From: Jiella soli
GTDB taxonomy: Bacteria; Pseudomonadota; Alphaproteobacteria; Rhizobiales; Rhizobiaceae
Direction: 5' to 3'
Length of the DNA: 64,000 nt
Assembly (NCBI RefSeq): GCF_020615385.1
Contig: NZ_JAJAVB010000014.1
Location: 58,174-122,173 of the forward strand
The position numbers were made by a program, and so were the translations under genes. The notes beneath the pieces are model-generated. The model did no database searches. It was not told the DNA's origin and saw only the letters and a program-made list of their open reading frames with translations. Every line of letters starts with the position of its first letter. Positions within the stretch are counted from its first letter, which is position 1. Shown one piece after another: positions 1 to 8,519 of this stretch.

Positions 1-60
1 GGCCAAGTCTATTTTATCACCTCACGCCGGGAAGGCATTCCAGACGCACCGGTACCGTGC

Positions 61-1086
61 TCAGAAGGCGCCGCGGTTCTCGCTGCGCAGGTCGCCGGTC
101 ACGAGACAGGCTTCGTAGAGCCCGGAGCGGGCTTTCCTGCGCCAGGGGCGCGCGGGATCGTCCGGATCGGTCCGCACCTCCGCGATGGCCATGCACGGCA
201 GTCCGTTCGCCGGGCATTGCGCGGCCCAGGTTCCGCTCGGTCCGGCGATCCCGGACGGCACGGCGACGCTCTGCGGTGCATGGGCGGAGAGGCTGACCCA
301 CAGCCTCAGGCTTGCTGCATGACCCAGGGCTTCGGCGGCGAAGGCCGGCGCATTGCGGGGCGACCCGCCGGTGGTCGAGAACAGCACGCAGTCGACGCCG
401 AGCCGCTCGTATTCGAGCAGCATCTCGGGAAAGTGCAGTTCCATGCCGAGGGCGCAGCCGAAGCGGGCGCCGTCGATCTCGAAGGTCACGGGGTCACGCC
501 CCGGCGCATACATGAACGAGATTTTCGTGTTGGAGAGCATGCGCTCGTCGTAGCGCGTCACCACCTCTCCCCGATCCGAAACGACGTAGAGGCTGTTGTG
601 CGGCCGGTGCGGCTCGCTCAGCCGATGCACGGACCCTAATACGACCCAGAGCCCGAGTTCGCCGGCGAGCGTCCGCGTCCGCTCCAATTCCTCCCGCAGG
701 ACCGTCCATTCGACCCGGGACCAGTCGCTCGGACCCACCTCGTCCGGCCCGGAAGCGGAGAGGATGCGCTTGCCCGGCGAACAGATCGCGCCTTCCGGCA
801 GATGCAGGAGCCGCGCCCCGGCTTCGCTGGCATGCCGCATCAGGCGGCGCATCTCCGCGCCGGCAGCGCGGAGCGCCGGGACGTCGCGAGGATCCTCGAG
901 GAGGCTCGTCTGCGCGACGGCGAGCCGCACCGACCTCACGTCCGGCTGCGCCTCGGGGCACGGCCCCGAAGCGGGCTCGGGCTGAGGGCGATGGCGGCGA
1001 ACATGCCTGAGGGCGGCGGTATAGGATTCGCCGGTCTTTGCCGCGCGAAAGCGCACGCGGCGCTTCAAATTGCGATTGCGTGTCAT
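61..1086 (-). CDS. Nitrilase-fold (carbon-nitrogen hydrolase family) protein with altered catalytic positions
   Basis: The protein has 341 residues and a nitrilase-superfamily core from about residue 55. The expected Glu is present (LHLPEGA). The usual catalytic Lys segment reads YDERML, with Glu where YDK or YRK is normal. The nucleophile segment reads FGCALGMELHFPE, so the residue five before FPE is Gly and the only nearby Cys lies three residues earlier. Activity is therefore doubtful, or the nucleophile has moved. The first ~25 residues form a basic segment (RNLKRRVR then TGESYTAALRH) of unknown role. I chose the ATG at 1086 because GGAAAGG precedes it; an in-frame ATG lies at 1128. It appears to be a single-gene unit reading toward the left edge. 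The fold assignment is firm and the substrate unknown. Confidence 0.8.
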   Translation of the reverse strand: MTRNRNLKRRVRFRAAKTGESYTAALRHVRRHRPQPEPASGPCPEAQPDVRSVRLAVAQTSLLEDPRDVPALRAAGAEMRRLMRHASEAGARLLHLPEGAICSPGKRILSASGPDEVGPSDWSRVEWTVLREELERTRTLAGELGLWVVLGSVHRLSEPHRPHNSLYVVSDRGEVVTRYDERMLSNTKISFMYAPGRDPVTFEIDGARFGCALGMELHFPEMLLEYERLGVDCVLFSTTGGSPRNAPAFAAEALGHAASLRLWVSLSAHAPQSVAVPSGIAGPSGTWAAQCPANGLPCMAIAEVRTDPDDPARPWRRKARSGLYEACLVTGDLRSENRGAF

Positions 1087-1426
1087 GGCCTTGGCCTTTC
1101 CACGTCTCGGACGCGACTTCCCCGGCAAACCCGCCCGAAACGCTTCGGACCAGAGATTGCGACCCGAGACGGAAGTCCCTTTGCCTCCGTCCGAGATCGT
1201 GCCGGGGACGACCCTTGGAGGTTATGCGCAGGCCACGCGGAACGAGGATGCGAGCCGGCACGCGATTCGTCAATCAGCGGCCGGACGAGGATGTGGAGCG
1301 TCCGCTCACCGGCGGCGATGAAGATGGCACCGACCCTCTCGCCAAACGAAAGCCCCCGCGGATCTCTCCGCAGGGGCCATGGGTCTTTCTACTGCGCCGG
1401 CGCTCGGGCGGCCGGCGAGCGCCGTA
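1087..1426. other. Intergenic region, 340 bp
   Basis: It lies between the nitrilase-like gene and the end of the L,D-transpeptidase gene. Apart from the hairpin at 1352-1377 I see no RNA gene, no convincing ORF and no clear promoter. Short open frames here are GC-driven and lack a ribosome binding site. Confidence 0.5.
1352..1377 (-). terminator. Probable rho-independent terminator of the L,D-transpeptidase gene
   Basis: An 11-bp stem (1352-1362 with 1367-1377) has a four-base loop. The single imperfect pair becomes a G-U pair only in the minus-strand RNA. A T-rich run (TTTCGTTTGG) follows on the minus strand. It lies about 50 bp past the stop of the minus-strand gene, so strand and position agree. 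Confidence 0.65.
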
Positions 1427-2431
1427 TCAGAAGAAGCTGGACAGGAAGGAGGCGCCGCCGTTCGACCGCTTCTCGCCACCGACATAGTTGCCGAGCCGGT
1501 CGAAGCCCTCGCGGCGGTGCTGCTCCTGGGCGTAAGCTTCCGGCGTGATCGGCTGGCCGGTGCGATAGCTGAAGGTCGAGGTCTCGGCGAGTTCGCTCGG
1601 CGACAGCGAGGAGGCGATCTCGGCTTCCTTGGCCGCGTCCGAGGCCGCCTTCTGCGCGACCTGCGGAGCGAGCGGAACCTGCGGGCACGCGCCGTTCGCC
1701 GACAGCCCGGCGACCGTCTCGGCGGTCTGGTCGAAGATGTAGCGCCTCTCGCAGACGCCGACATTCGGCGCCCGGTGCGTGGTCTCGAAATAGTCGGAGC
1801 CGGTCTTCAGCATCTTCCAGAAGGCATAGTGCTCGGAATTGCGATGCCGGGCCATGTTCTTCGGCGTCATCCGGAACGGATAGGCCTGGATCTGGAAGGC
1901 GCGCTGGCCGCCCTCGAAGGAGTCACGAGCGAGCGCGTAGATCTCCTGGACCTGCGCGTCGTCCATCGCATAGCAGCCGGAAGAGTTGCAGGAGCCGTGG
2001 ATCATCAGGCTCGATCCGGTGCGCCCGTTGGCCCGGTCGTACTGGTTCGGATAGCCGATATTGATCGCCAGGTGATAGTTCGAGTTCGGGTTCAGCTGGG
2101 ACGGAGTGACGGTGTAGAAGCCCTCCGGCGCCTGGCGGTCGCCCTCGCGGGTCTTCGGCCCGAGCTTCCCGGACCAGGCGCAGATCTCGTAGGTCTTCAG
2201 GAGATCGTAGGTGCCGTCGGTCTTCTGCTTCCAGATCTCGAGGTCGGATTCCTCCTTGTAGAGGCGGACCAGGATTGGCGAGTGGATTCCCATGCCCTTC
2301 GCGCTGATCGCCGCGACGAGATCGCCGGGCAGCGGCGCGTTGGCCGGCAGCAGATCATCGTACTGGCATGCGGAAACGGCAAACATGGAAGCGGCGACGA
2401 TTGCCGCCGTCACGACGCGTCGGACGAACAT
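1427..2431 (-). CDS. L,D-transpeptidase (YafK/YkuD family) lipoprotein
   Basis: The 334-residue protein has a lipoprotein signal (AVSACQ lipobox near residue 20), so it should be anchored to a membrane on the periplasmic side. The core matches the YafK branch of YkuD L,D-transpeptidases: the motif IHGSCNSSGCYAM holds the catalytic Cys near residue 152, with the family His and Gly just before. Family members form or trim non-classical peptidoglycan cross-links or detach proteins from peptidoglycan; which one applies here is not visible. I chose ATG 2431 because the signal peptide begins there and GAGGGG precedes it; the longer open frame has an unlikely Arg-rich leader. A hairpin terminator follows. 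Ser/Ala-rich residues after the domain are probably disordered. Confidence 0.88.
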   Translation of the reverse strand: MFVRRVVTAAIVAASMFAVSACQYDDLLPANAPLPGDLVAAISAKGMGIHSPILVRLYKEESDLEIWKQKTDGTYDLLKTYEICAWSGKLGPKTREGDRQAPEGFYTVTPSQLNPNSNYHLAINIGYPNQYDRANGRTGSSLMIHGSCNSSGCYAMDDAQVQEIYALARDSFEGGQRAFQIQAYPFRMTPKNMARHRNSEHYAFWKMLKTGSDYFETTHRAPNVGVCERRYIFDQTAETVAGLSANGACPQVPLAPQVAQKAASDAAKEAEIASSLSPSELAETSTFSYRTGQPITPEAYAQEQHRREGFDRLGNYVGGEKRSNGGASFLSSFF

Positions 2432-2585
2432 CCCCTCAACCCCTCGCTCTTCGGCGGCTTCTACGAGCCGCCTTTCCCCTGTCCGGGACCGTCCGGTCGA
2501 GCTACCGCCGGCCCCTCGCGTCCGCCATCCGCACCGTTTCCGGCCGATCCGGTCGCGCACTTGCGATCATTGTGCCGCAGTCGTC

Positions 2586-2614
2586 CTTAAAAAGGTCTTA
2601 CCCCCGACCTTCAA
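2586..2614 (-). promoter_or_regulatory. Candidate promoter of the L,D-transpeptidase gene
   Basis: On the minus strand TTGAAG (2614-2609) and TTTAAG (2591-2586) are separated by 17 bp. The site lies about 155 bp upstream of the start codon in an AT-richer part of the intergenic region. It is a sequence match only. Confidence 0.35.
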
Positions 2615-2724
2615 AACGACTGTTCTTTCGACCGCGCCCCTCTTCTGGACCAAGAGAATGGCATCATTCTGGCAAATGCCGGTGCGGAACGGAAGAACGT
2701 CCTGTTGCGCCGCCGCAACAAGGG

Positions 2725-3678
2725 TCAGAGATTGCGACCGATCGCCAGGAACTTTTCGCGGCGAGCCTGTCTGAGCTCCGGTCCGCTCAGGCCGGAAAGC
2801 TCCGAAAGGGCCGTGCGGATCGCCTCCGCGGCCGCGTCGATCGCTGCCGCCGGGGCGCGGTGGGCGCCGCCGACCGGTTCCTCGACGATCGTGTCGACGA
2901 TGCCGAACCCCTTGAGATCCTGCGCCGTCATCTTCATCGCCTGGGCAACGTCGCGTGCTCTCGTGGAGTCGCGGTAGAGAATGGAAGCGCCCGCTTCCGG
3001 CGCGATCACGTTGTAGATCGCGTGTTCCATCATCAGGACCTCGTTGGCGGTGGCGATCGCGATCGCCCCCCCCGAGCCGCCCTCGCCGATCACCAGCGAC
3101 ACGAGCGGAACCTTGAGATTGAGACAGGCCTCGATCGAGCGCGCGATCGCCTCGGCCTGTCCCCGCTCCTCGGCGCCGATGCCCGGATAGGCGCCGGCGG
3201 TGTCGACGAGGGTCAGGACCGGGATGGCGAAGCGTTCCGCCATCTCCATGACCCGCACGGCCTTGCGATAGCCCTCGGGTCGGGCCATGCCGAAATTGTG
3301 CTTCAGCCGGGTCTGGGTGTCGCTGCCCTTCTCCTGGCCGATGATCGCTACCGACTGGCCGTCGAACCGGCCGAAGCCGGTGATCATCGCGTGGTCCTCG
3401 GCAAAATAGCGGTCGCCGGCCAGCGGCACGAAATCGGTGACGATCCGCTCGATATAGTCGAGGCAGTGCGGCCGGTCGGCGTGGCGGGCGACCTGCGTCT
3501 TCTGCCAGGGGGTCAGCTTGCGGTAGAGGTCTTCCAGCGCGTCGCGCGAGCGCTTTTCAAGCCGCTGGATCTCTTCGGTGACGTCAACCGCGTTCTCGCC
3601 CGCCTCGATCTTCTTCAGTTCGAGGATCTGGCCTTCCAGATCGGCGACCGGCTTTTCGAAATCCAGGTAGTTGTGCAT
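2725..3678 (-). CDS. accA: Acetyl-CoA carboxylase carboxyltransferase, alpha subunit
   Basis: At 317 residues this is the normal length for AccA. It opens with the typical YLDFEKPVADLE segment, a coiled N-terminal region, and then the crotonase-like carboxyltransferase core with TLVDTAGAYPGIGAEERGQ and GEGGSGGA. With AccD it transfers the carboxyl group from biotin on AccB to acetyl-CoA, the first committed step of fatty-acid synthesis in the cytoplasm. accD and accBC are not in the window. I chose ATG 3678, preceded by AGGA; the open frame extends 60 codons further but that part looks like random Arg-rich translation. xerD lies upstream on the same strand with a 176-bp gap that may hold a promoter. 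Confidence 0.97.
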   Translation of the reverse strand: MHNYLDFEKPVADLEGQILELKKIEAGENAVDVTEEIQRLEKRSRDALEDLYRKLTPWQKTQVARHADRPHCLDYIERIVTDFVPLAGDRYFAEDHAMITGFGRFDGQSVAIIGQEKGSDTQTRLKHNFGMARPEGYRKAVRVMEMAERFAIPVLTLVDTAGAYPGIGAEERGQAEAIARSIEACLNLKVPLVSLVIGEGGSGGAIAIATANEVLMMEHAIYNVIAPEAGASILYRDSTRARDVAQAMKMTAQDLKGFGIVDTIVEEPVGGAHRAPAAAIDAAAEAIRTALSELSGLSGPELRQARREKFLAIGRNL

Positions 3679-3807
3679 GCGTCCTGCGGCCGTGGCCGTC
3701 CTGCGGGGAAGGGAGCGGAGGCGCCGACAGGCGGGCCGCGAGGCGGCTGCGACGGCGCGGGCTGATCGTCCGCATCGCCCCGCCTGCGGCGGAAATGGTT
3801 CGCGCGG

Positions 3808-3836
3808 AAACTGGCGATGGGCTGCCGGCTTGTCAA
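3808..3836 (-). promoter_or_regulatory. Candidate accA promoter
   Basis: Minus-strand TTGACA (3836-3831) is followed after 17 bp by CAGTTT (3813-3808), a good -35 with a weak -10. It sits in the 176-bp gap between xerD and accA, about 130 bp before the accA start. Weak support. Confidence 0.35.
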
Positions 3837-3854
3837 GCAAGCGATCGCCGTTCC

Positions 3855-4820
3855 TCAATCCCGGCTTGCCGGCGACAGCGGGTGGTGGTCGGTGACGAGG
3901 CGGATCAGCCGCTCCTCGAGGACGTGGGTGTAGATCTGCGTCGTCGAGATGTCGGAATGGCCGAGGAGTTCCTGCACGGCTCTGAGATCCGCCCCGTTCT
4001 TCAGGAGGTGGCTCGCAAAGGCGTGGCGCAGGACGTGCGGCGAGATCTTGGCCGCCGGGATCCCGGCCCTTGCGGCGAGCGCCTTCAGATCGCGGGCGAA
4101 GGCCTGGCGGGTCAGGTGCCCGCTGTCCGACAGCGCCGGAAACAGCCAGCGCTCATCGGCCTTCGTCCCGGCCGCGCGCATCGCCTCGGCAAAACGCTGA
4201 AGCGCATCCACCGCCGCCTCGCCGATCGGCACCATGCGTTCCTTCTCGCCCTTTCCCCTCACCACGATCGCGCGGTTCCTTGTCCTGAGGACGGCGCGCG
4301 GCAGGGCGACGAGTTCGGAGACGCGCATGCCGCTGGCATAGAGAAGTTCGACCAGCGCGGCGAGCCGCGCCGCCCGCGCAAGCGCCCCCGGCGACAGCGA
4401 GAGATCCTCGGCCTCCGCCGCCGCCCGATCGAGCAACCGGTCGACCTCTTCCTCGCTCATCACCTTGGGCAGCGGGCGCTTCTTGCGGGCGCTTTCGATC
4501 GGCCCGGTCGGATCGTCCGCGCGCAGGCCCTCTGTGTAGAGGAAGCGATAGAACTGGCGGAGCGCGGACAACCGGCGCGACCGGCTGGTCTCGGCGAAAC
4601 CGCGGGCCGCGAGCTCTCCGACATAGGCCCGCACGCCGTCGGTATCGGTGCCGCCGAGCGATGTTCCGCGGCCGCCGAGAAAGGCCGAGGCGTCTTCCAG
4701 ATCGCGGCGATAGGCGGCGATCGTGTTGTCCGAAGCGCCGCGCTCGACCGCCATCATCTCCAGGAAGGCTTCGACGTCGATGCCGTCACGGCCGGGTGCG
4801 ATCGCTTTCGTCCGGCTCAT
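3855..4820 (-). CDS. xerD: Site-specific tyrosine recombinase XerD
   Basis: The 321-residue protein has the two-domain layout of Xer recombinases: an N-terminal SAM-like DNA-binding domain ([19 protein letters not shown]...) and a C-terminal catalytic domain with the full set of active residues, Arg in ASGMRVSEL (~165), Lys in RGKGEKER (~190), HVLRH (~260), LGHSD (~286) and the nucleophile Tyr in QIYTHV (~296). With XerC it resolves chromosome dimers at dif. Its start overlaps the stop of a small membrane protein by ATGA, so the two are co-translated. GGGAAGG precedes the start. Context and length argue for housekeeping XerD rather than a mobile-element integrase. Confidence 0.93.
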   Translation of the reverse strand: MSRTKAIAPGRDGIDVEAFLEMMAVERGASDNTIAAYRRDLEDASAFLGGRGTSLGGTDTDGVRAYVGELAARGFAETSRSRRLSALRQFYRFLYTEGLRADDPTGPIESARKKRPLPKVMSEEEVDRLLDRAAAEAEDLSLSPGALARAARLAALVELLYASGMRVSELVALPRAVLRTRNRAIVVRGKGEKERMVPIGEAAVDALQRFAEAMRAAGTKADERWLFPALSDSGHLTRQAFARDLKALAARAGIPAAKISPHVLRHAFASHLLKNGADLRAVQELLGHSDISTTQIYTHVLEERLIRLVTDHHPLSPASRD

Positions 4821-4993
4821 TCGCGGAGCCTTCCCGCGGCGGCGGTCGAATCCGGCGCAAGTTGCGGCAACGGCACGTCGACCGTGACCTCGTTGCGCGT
4901 CGGCTCGACGAAGTAGACGAGCGCGGCCATGATGCCGTAGAGGATGCCGGCGAAGATGGCGAGCGTCGTCAGGAGGCGTACGAGGGTCGGCAT
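4817..4993 (-). CDS. Small single-pass membrane protein upstream of xerD
   Basis: A 58-residue frame ([20 protein letters not shown]...) encodes one hydrophobic segment from about residue 5 to 28, followed by a short polar tail rich in Val, Pro and Ala. It ends in ATGA, overlapping the xerD start, which strongly suggests a translated upstream cistron. From memory, small proteins of this kind are sometimes mislabelled histidine kinase in rhizobial genomes; nothing kinase-like is visible. No strong ribosome binding site precedes the ATG. Function unknown; membrane location is inferred from hydrophobicity. Confidence 0.75.
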   Translation of the reverse strand: MPTLVRLLTTLAIFAGILYGIMAALVYFVEPTRNEVTVDVPLPQLAPDSTAAAGRLRE

Positions 4994-5179
4994 CGGGGGG
5001 TCGGCGCACTCTCGTGTCGGGCGAAGCGTTCAAAATTCGACGTTTCGCTTCTAGTGGGAATGGCGCAGGACGCAAGCGACGCCATCGCTGGCTTCTGCGA
5101 TAGCACGCCGTGCTTAAAAATCCTTGACGGACGGCGAGGCGGAGACCGGTTGCGGCCGGACGGCACGACGGAAGGGCGA

Positions 5180-5761
5180 ATGACGAGCGAGACAGTGCCG
5201 CAACAGACGGCGACCATTCCGGATCGCCTCGCGGGGCGGCCGCTGGTGCTGATCGGGCTGATGGGGGCCGGCAAGACGACGGTCGGCCGCAAGCTCGCCG
5301 CGATGCTGGACCTGCCTTTCCGCGATTCCGATGCCGAGATCGAGGCGGCGTCGCGCATGACCATCCCCGAACTCTTCGAGGCCTATGGCGAGCCCGAGTT
5401 CCGCGCGCTCGAAGCGCGGGTGATCGGGCGGCTTGCAGCCGAGGGCCCGCAGGTGATCGCAACCGGCGGCGGCGCCTATATGCAGGAGGAAACCCGGCGG
5501 ATGTTCGCCGAGACGGCTGTCACGGTCTGGCTGAAGGCCGACATCGACACGCTGCTCGAACGCGTCGCCCGCAGATCCAACCGCCCGCTTCTGAAGACCG
5601 GCGACCCGAGGGAGATCATGCAGCGCCTGATCGACATCCGTTACCCGGTCTATGCCGAGGCCGACATCACCGTCGTCACGCGCAACGTCAAGCGCGAGGT
5701 CGTGGCCGCCGACATCATCGAGGCGCTGGACCGCTTTCTCGAACCGGAGACTGCCCGATGA
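5180..5761 (+). CDS. aroK: Shikimate kinase
   Basis: This 193-residue P-loop kinase phosphorylates shikimate at the 3-hydroxyl using ATP, step five of the shikimate pathway. The Walker A motif GLMGAGKT is at residues 26-33, followed by DSDAEIE, the shikimate-binding GGG (ATGGGAYM) and the LID segment RRSNRPLL. The length fits AroK with a short N-terminal extension. GAAGGG lies just before the ATG. Its stop overlaps the aroB start (ATGA), giving the common alphaproteobacterial aroK-aroB pair, which continues by another ATGA overlap into the CorC-like gene. Confidence 0.95.
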   Translation: MTSETVPQQTATIPDRLAGRPLVLIGLMGAGKTTVGRKLAAMLDLPFRDSDAEIEAASRMTIPELFEAYGEPEFRALEARVIGRLAAEGPQVIATGGGAYMQEETRRMFAETAVTVWLKADIDTLLERVARRSNRPLLKTGDPREIMQRLIDIRYPVYAEADITVVTRNVKREVVAADIIEALDRFLEPETAR

Positions 5762-6909
5762 TCCACCCCGCCGCGGGCACCTCCCCCGAACGCAGCACTC
5801 TCAGCCGCACGGTCGCCGTGGCTCTGGGAGAGCGCTCCTACGACATCCTGATCGGTCCCGGCCTCCTCGACGCAGCCGGCGAGACGATCGCGGCGCGCCT
5901 TGCCGGCGCCCGTGTCGCCGTCGTCACCGACGAAACGGTGGCGGGCCTCCATTTGGAACGGCTGCGGATCGCGCTGATGAGCGCCGGGATCGACCACTCT
6001 GAAATCGTCCTTCCGGCCGGAGAGACGACCAAGGCCTTCTCCCATCTCGAACGCGTCGTCGACGGACTGCTCGCGGCGAAGTTCGAGCGCACCGATGCGG
6101 TGGTCGCCCTCGGCGGCGGCGTCATCGGCGATCTCGCGGGCTTTGCCAGCGCCATACTCAAGCGCGGCATGCGCCTCGTCCAGGTCCCGACCACGCTCCT
6201 CGCCCAGGTCGATTCCTCCGTCGGCGGCAAGACCGGCATCAACACGCCGCGCGGCAAGAACCTCGTCGGCGCCTTCCACCAGCCGGCGCTGGTGCTCGCC
6301 GACACTGCGCTTCTCGACACGCTGCCGCCCCGGCAGTTCGCCGCCGGCTATGCCGAGGTGGTCAAATACGGGCTGATCGACCGGCCGGACTTCTTCGCCT
6401 GGCTCGACGAAAACCGCGAGGCGGTGTTCGCCGGCGGCGCGGCGCGCACTGACGCGATCTCGGTCAGTTGCGAGGCGAAGGCCGCGGTTGTCGCCGCCGA
6501 CGAGCGCGAGACCGGCGCCCGTGCGCTCCTCAATCTCGGCCACACCTTCGGCCACGCGCTGGAAGCGGCCGTGCGCTACGACCCGGCCCGCCTCGTCCAC
6601 GGCGAGGGCGTGGCGATCGGCATGGCGCTGGCCCACCGATTCTCGGCGCGGCTCGGTCTCTGTCCGGCCGCCGACGCCGAGCGCGCCGCCGCGCATCTCG
6701 CCGCGGCCGGCCTGCCGACGAAGATCTCCGAGATCCCGGGGCCGGCGCTCGATGCGGAGACGCTGATGACCGCGATCGCCCAGGACAAGAAGGTCCGCCG
6801 CGGGCATCTGACCTTCATCCTGACGCGCGGCATCGGCCAGGCCTTCGTGGCGAACGACGTCGATCCGGCAGTCGTCGAATCCTTCCTTGACGAGGAACTT
6901 GCGCGATGA
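5758..6909 (+). CDS. aroB: 3-Dehydroquinate synthase
   Basis: The 383-residue enzyme converts DAHP to 3-dehydroquinate, the second shikimate step, using NAD and a divalent metal. Visible family segments are [15 protein letters not shown], the substrate loop [21 protein letters not shown], the Lys-rich [10 protein letters not shown] and the metal-binding HTFGHALE and [10 protein letters not shown] histidines. It starts inside the aroK stop and ends inside the start of the next gene, so all three are translationally coupled. A ~20-residue Pro/Ser N-terminal extension precedes the conserved start. Confidence 0.96.
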   Translation: MIHPAAGTSPERSTLSRTVAVALGERSYDILIGPGLLDAAGETIAARLAGARVAVVTDETVAGLHLERLRIALMSAGIDHSEIVLPAGETTKAFSHLERVVDGLLAAKFERTDAVVALGGGVIGDLAGFASAILKRGMRLVQVPTTLLAQVDSSVGGKTGINTPRGKNLVGAFHQPALVLADTALLDTLPPRQFAAGYAEVVKYGLIDRPDFFAWLDENREAVFAGGAARTDAISVSCEAKAAVVAADERETGARALLNLGHTFGHALEAAVRYDPARLVHGEGVAIGMALAHRFSARLGLCPAADAERAAAHLAAAGLPTKISEIPGPALDAETLMTAIAQDKKVRRGHLTFILTRGIGQAFVANDVDPAVVESFLDEELAR

Positions 6910-8492
6910 CGACGGCGCTATGGATCTATGTCGCGATCGTCTTTCTGCTGGTCGCGATCTCGGCCTTCTTCTCCGGCTCGGAGACCGCGCTGACGGCGGC
7001 CTCGCGCGCCCGGCTGATGAGCTACGAGAAGAACGGCGATGTCAGGGCCGCCATCGTGCAGCGGCTGATCGAGAAGAAGGACCGGCTGATCGGCGCGCTT
7101 CTCATCGGCAACAACCTCGTCAACATCCTCGCCTCGTCGCTGGCGACGACGGCCTTCATCGGCCTGTTCGGCGAGACCGGCGTCGTCTATGCGACCATCG
7201 CAATGACCATCCTCGTCGTCATCTTCGCCGAGGTGCTGCCGAAGTCTGCGGCGATCGCCCGGCCCGACGGCTTCGCGCTGATCGTCGCGCGCCCGGTTCG
7301 GATCGCCGTCGCCCTCTTCACCCCGCTCACCGCGGCGGTCAATTTCATCGTGCGCAAGATCCTCACCCTGTTCGGCATGAATCTCCAATCCGGCGCTTCG
7401 CTGCTCACCGCGCACGAGGAACTGCGCGGCGCGGTCGAGGTGCTGCATCGCGAGGGCTCGCTCATCAATGCCGACCGCAACCGCCTCGGCGGCCTTCTCG
7501 ACCTGCATGAGCTCGAGGTCTCCGACGTCATGGTCCACCGCACCGGCATGCGGCAGGTGAACGCCGACGACGCGCCGACCGAGGTCGTCAAGCAGATCCT
7601 CGAAAGCCCCTATACGCGCCTGCCGCTCTGGAAGGGCCATTACGACAACATCGTCGGCGTCGTTCACGCCAAGGACCTTCTGCGCGCGCTGCACGAGGTC
7701 GACAACGACCCGTCGAAGGTGAACATCCTGAAGATCTGCGCCAAGCCCTGGTTCGTGCCGGAGACGACGACGCTGCAGGACCAGCTCAACGCCTTCCTGC
7801 GCAGGAAGACGCATTTCGCCATCGTGGTCGACGAATATGGCGAGGTGGAAGGGCTGATCACGCTGGAGGACATCCTGGAGGAGATCGTCGGCAACATCGC
7901 CGACGAGCACGACGTCGACATGCAGGGCGTGCGGACCGAGGCCGACGGCTCGGTCGTGGTCGACGGCCAGGTCCCGATCCGCGACCTCAACCGCGCCCTC
8001 GACTGGAACCTGCCGGACGACGAGGCGGTGACGATCGCCGGCCTCGTCATCCACGAGACCCAGACGATCCCCGAGGAGCGCCAGGCCTTCACCTTCTTCA
8101 ACAAGCGCTTCACCGTCCTCAAACGGGAGAAGAACCGGATCGCGCAGCTGCGGATCCGGCCGGCAACGGTCCTGGTGCCGCCGAAGAAGCTCGGCTCGGC
8201 GCCCGCGGCGGTCGAAGCGCCGCCGTCGCTCGACGACGACGAGTTCGGCTACGAGGTGGAGGCGGAAATCCCGCGTGAGGCGATCGAGGATCCCGGCAAC
8301 GCCGCGCTCCTCGGCGAAATGGCTCCCGACGACATCGGCCCGCCCCGTGAGGCGCAGGCGATAGCCGCCGCCGAGGTCAAGGCGGACTTGGAACGGGAAG
8401 ACGCCGGACGCGCCGAGGGCGACCGGAACGCGGCGAAGGAGCCTTCGGAGAACGAAGGCGAGACCGAACGGAACGGAGCTGCCGAACGTTGA
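6906..8492 (+). CDS. CorC/HlyC-type (CNNM, DUF21 plus CBS) membrane protein
   Basis: The 528-residue protein has an N-terminal CNNM/DUF21 membrane domain (~1-190, opening with a hydrophobic helix and SGSETALTAASRARL), a pair of CBS domains (~210-330; KILE...YTRLPLWKGHYDNIVGVVHAKDL and VDEYGEVEGLITLEDILEEIVGNI) and a C-terminal CorC_HlyC domain (~345-430). Family members are linked to Mg2+ export or ion homeostasis; the name hemolysin is historical. The last ~90 residues are acidic and low complexity, probably a disordered cytoplasmic tail. It is the third cistron of aroK-aroB, an arrangement often seen in this order. Confidence 0.9.
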   Translation: MTTALWIYVAIVFLLVAISAFFSGSETALTAASRARLMSYEKNGDVRAAIVQRLIEKKDRLIGALLIGNNLVNILASSLATTAFIGLFGETGVVYATIAMTILVVIFAEVLPKSAAIARPDGFALIVARPVRIAVALFTPLTAAVNFIVRKILTLFGMNLQSGASLLTAHEELRGAVEVLHREGSLINADRNRLGGLLDLHELEVSDVMVHRTGMRQVNADDAPTEVVKQILESPYTRLPLWKGHYDNIVGVVHAKDLLRALHEVDNDPSKVNILKICAKPWFVPETTTLQDQLNAFLRRKTHFAIVVDEYGEVEGLITLEDILEEIVGNIADEHDVDMQGVRTEADGSVVVDGQVPIRDLNRALDWNLPDDEAVTIAGLVIHETQTIPEERQAFTFFNKRFTVLKREKNRIAQLRIRPATVLVPPKKLGSAPAAVEAPPSLDDDEFGYEVEAEIPREAIEDPGNAALLGEMAPDDIGPPREAQAIAAAEVKADLEREDAGRAEGDRNAAKEPSENEGETERNGAAER

Positions 8493-8519
8493 CCGCCCGG
8501 GCCGTTCCCGGCTGCTGGA

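Noticed and set aside
3855-4820. xerD as the integrase of a mobile element
   Set aside because: Length, motifs and housekeeping neighbours fit chromosomal XerD; no attachment repeats or cargo nearby.
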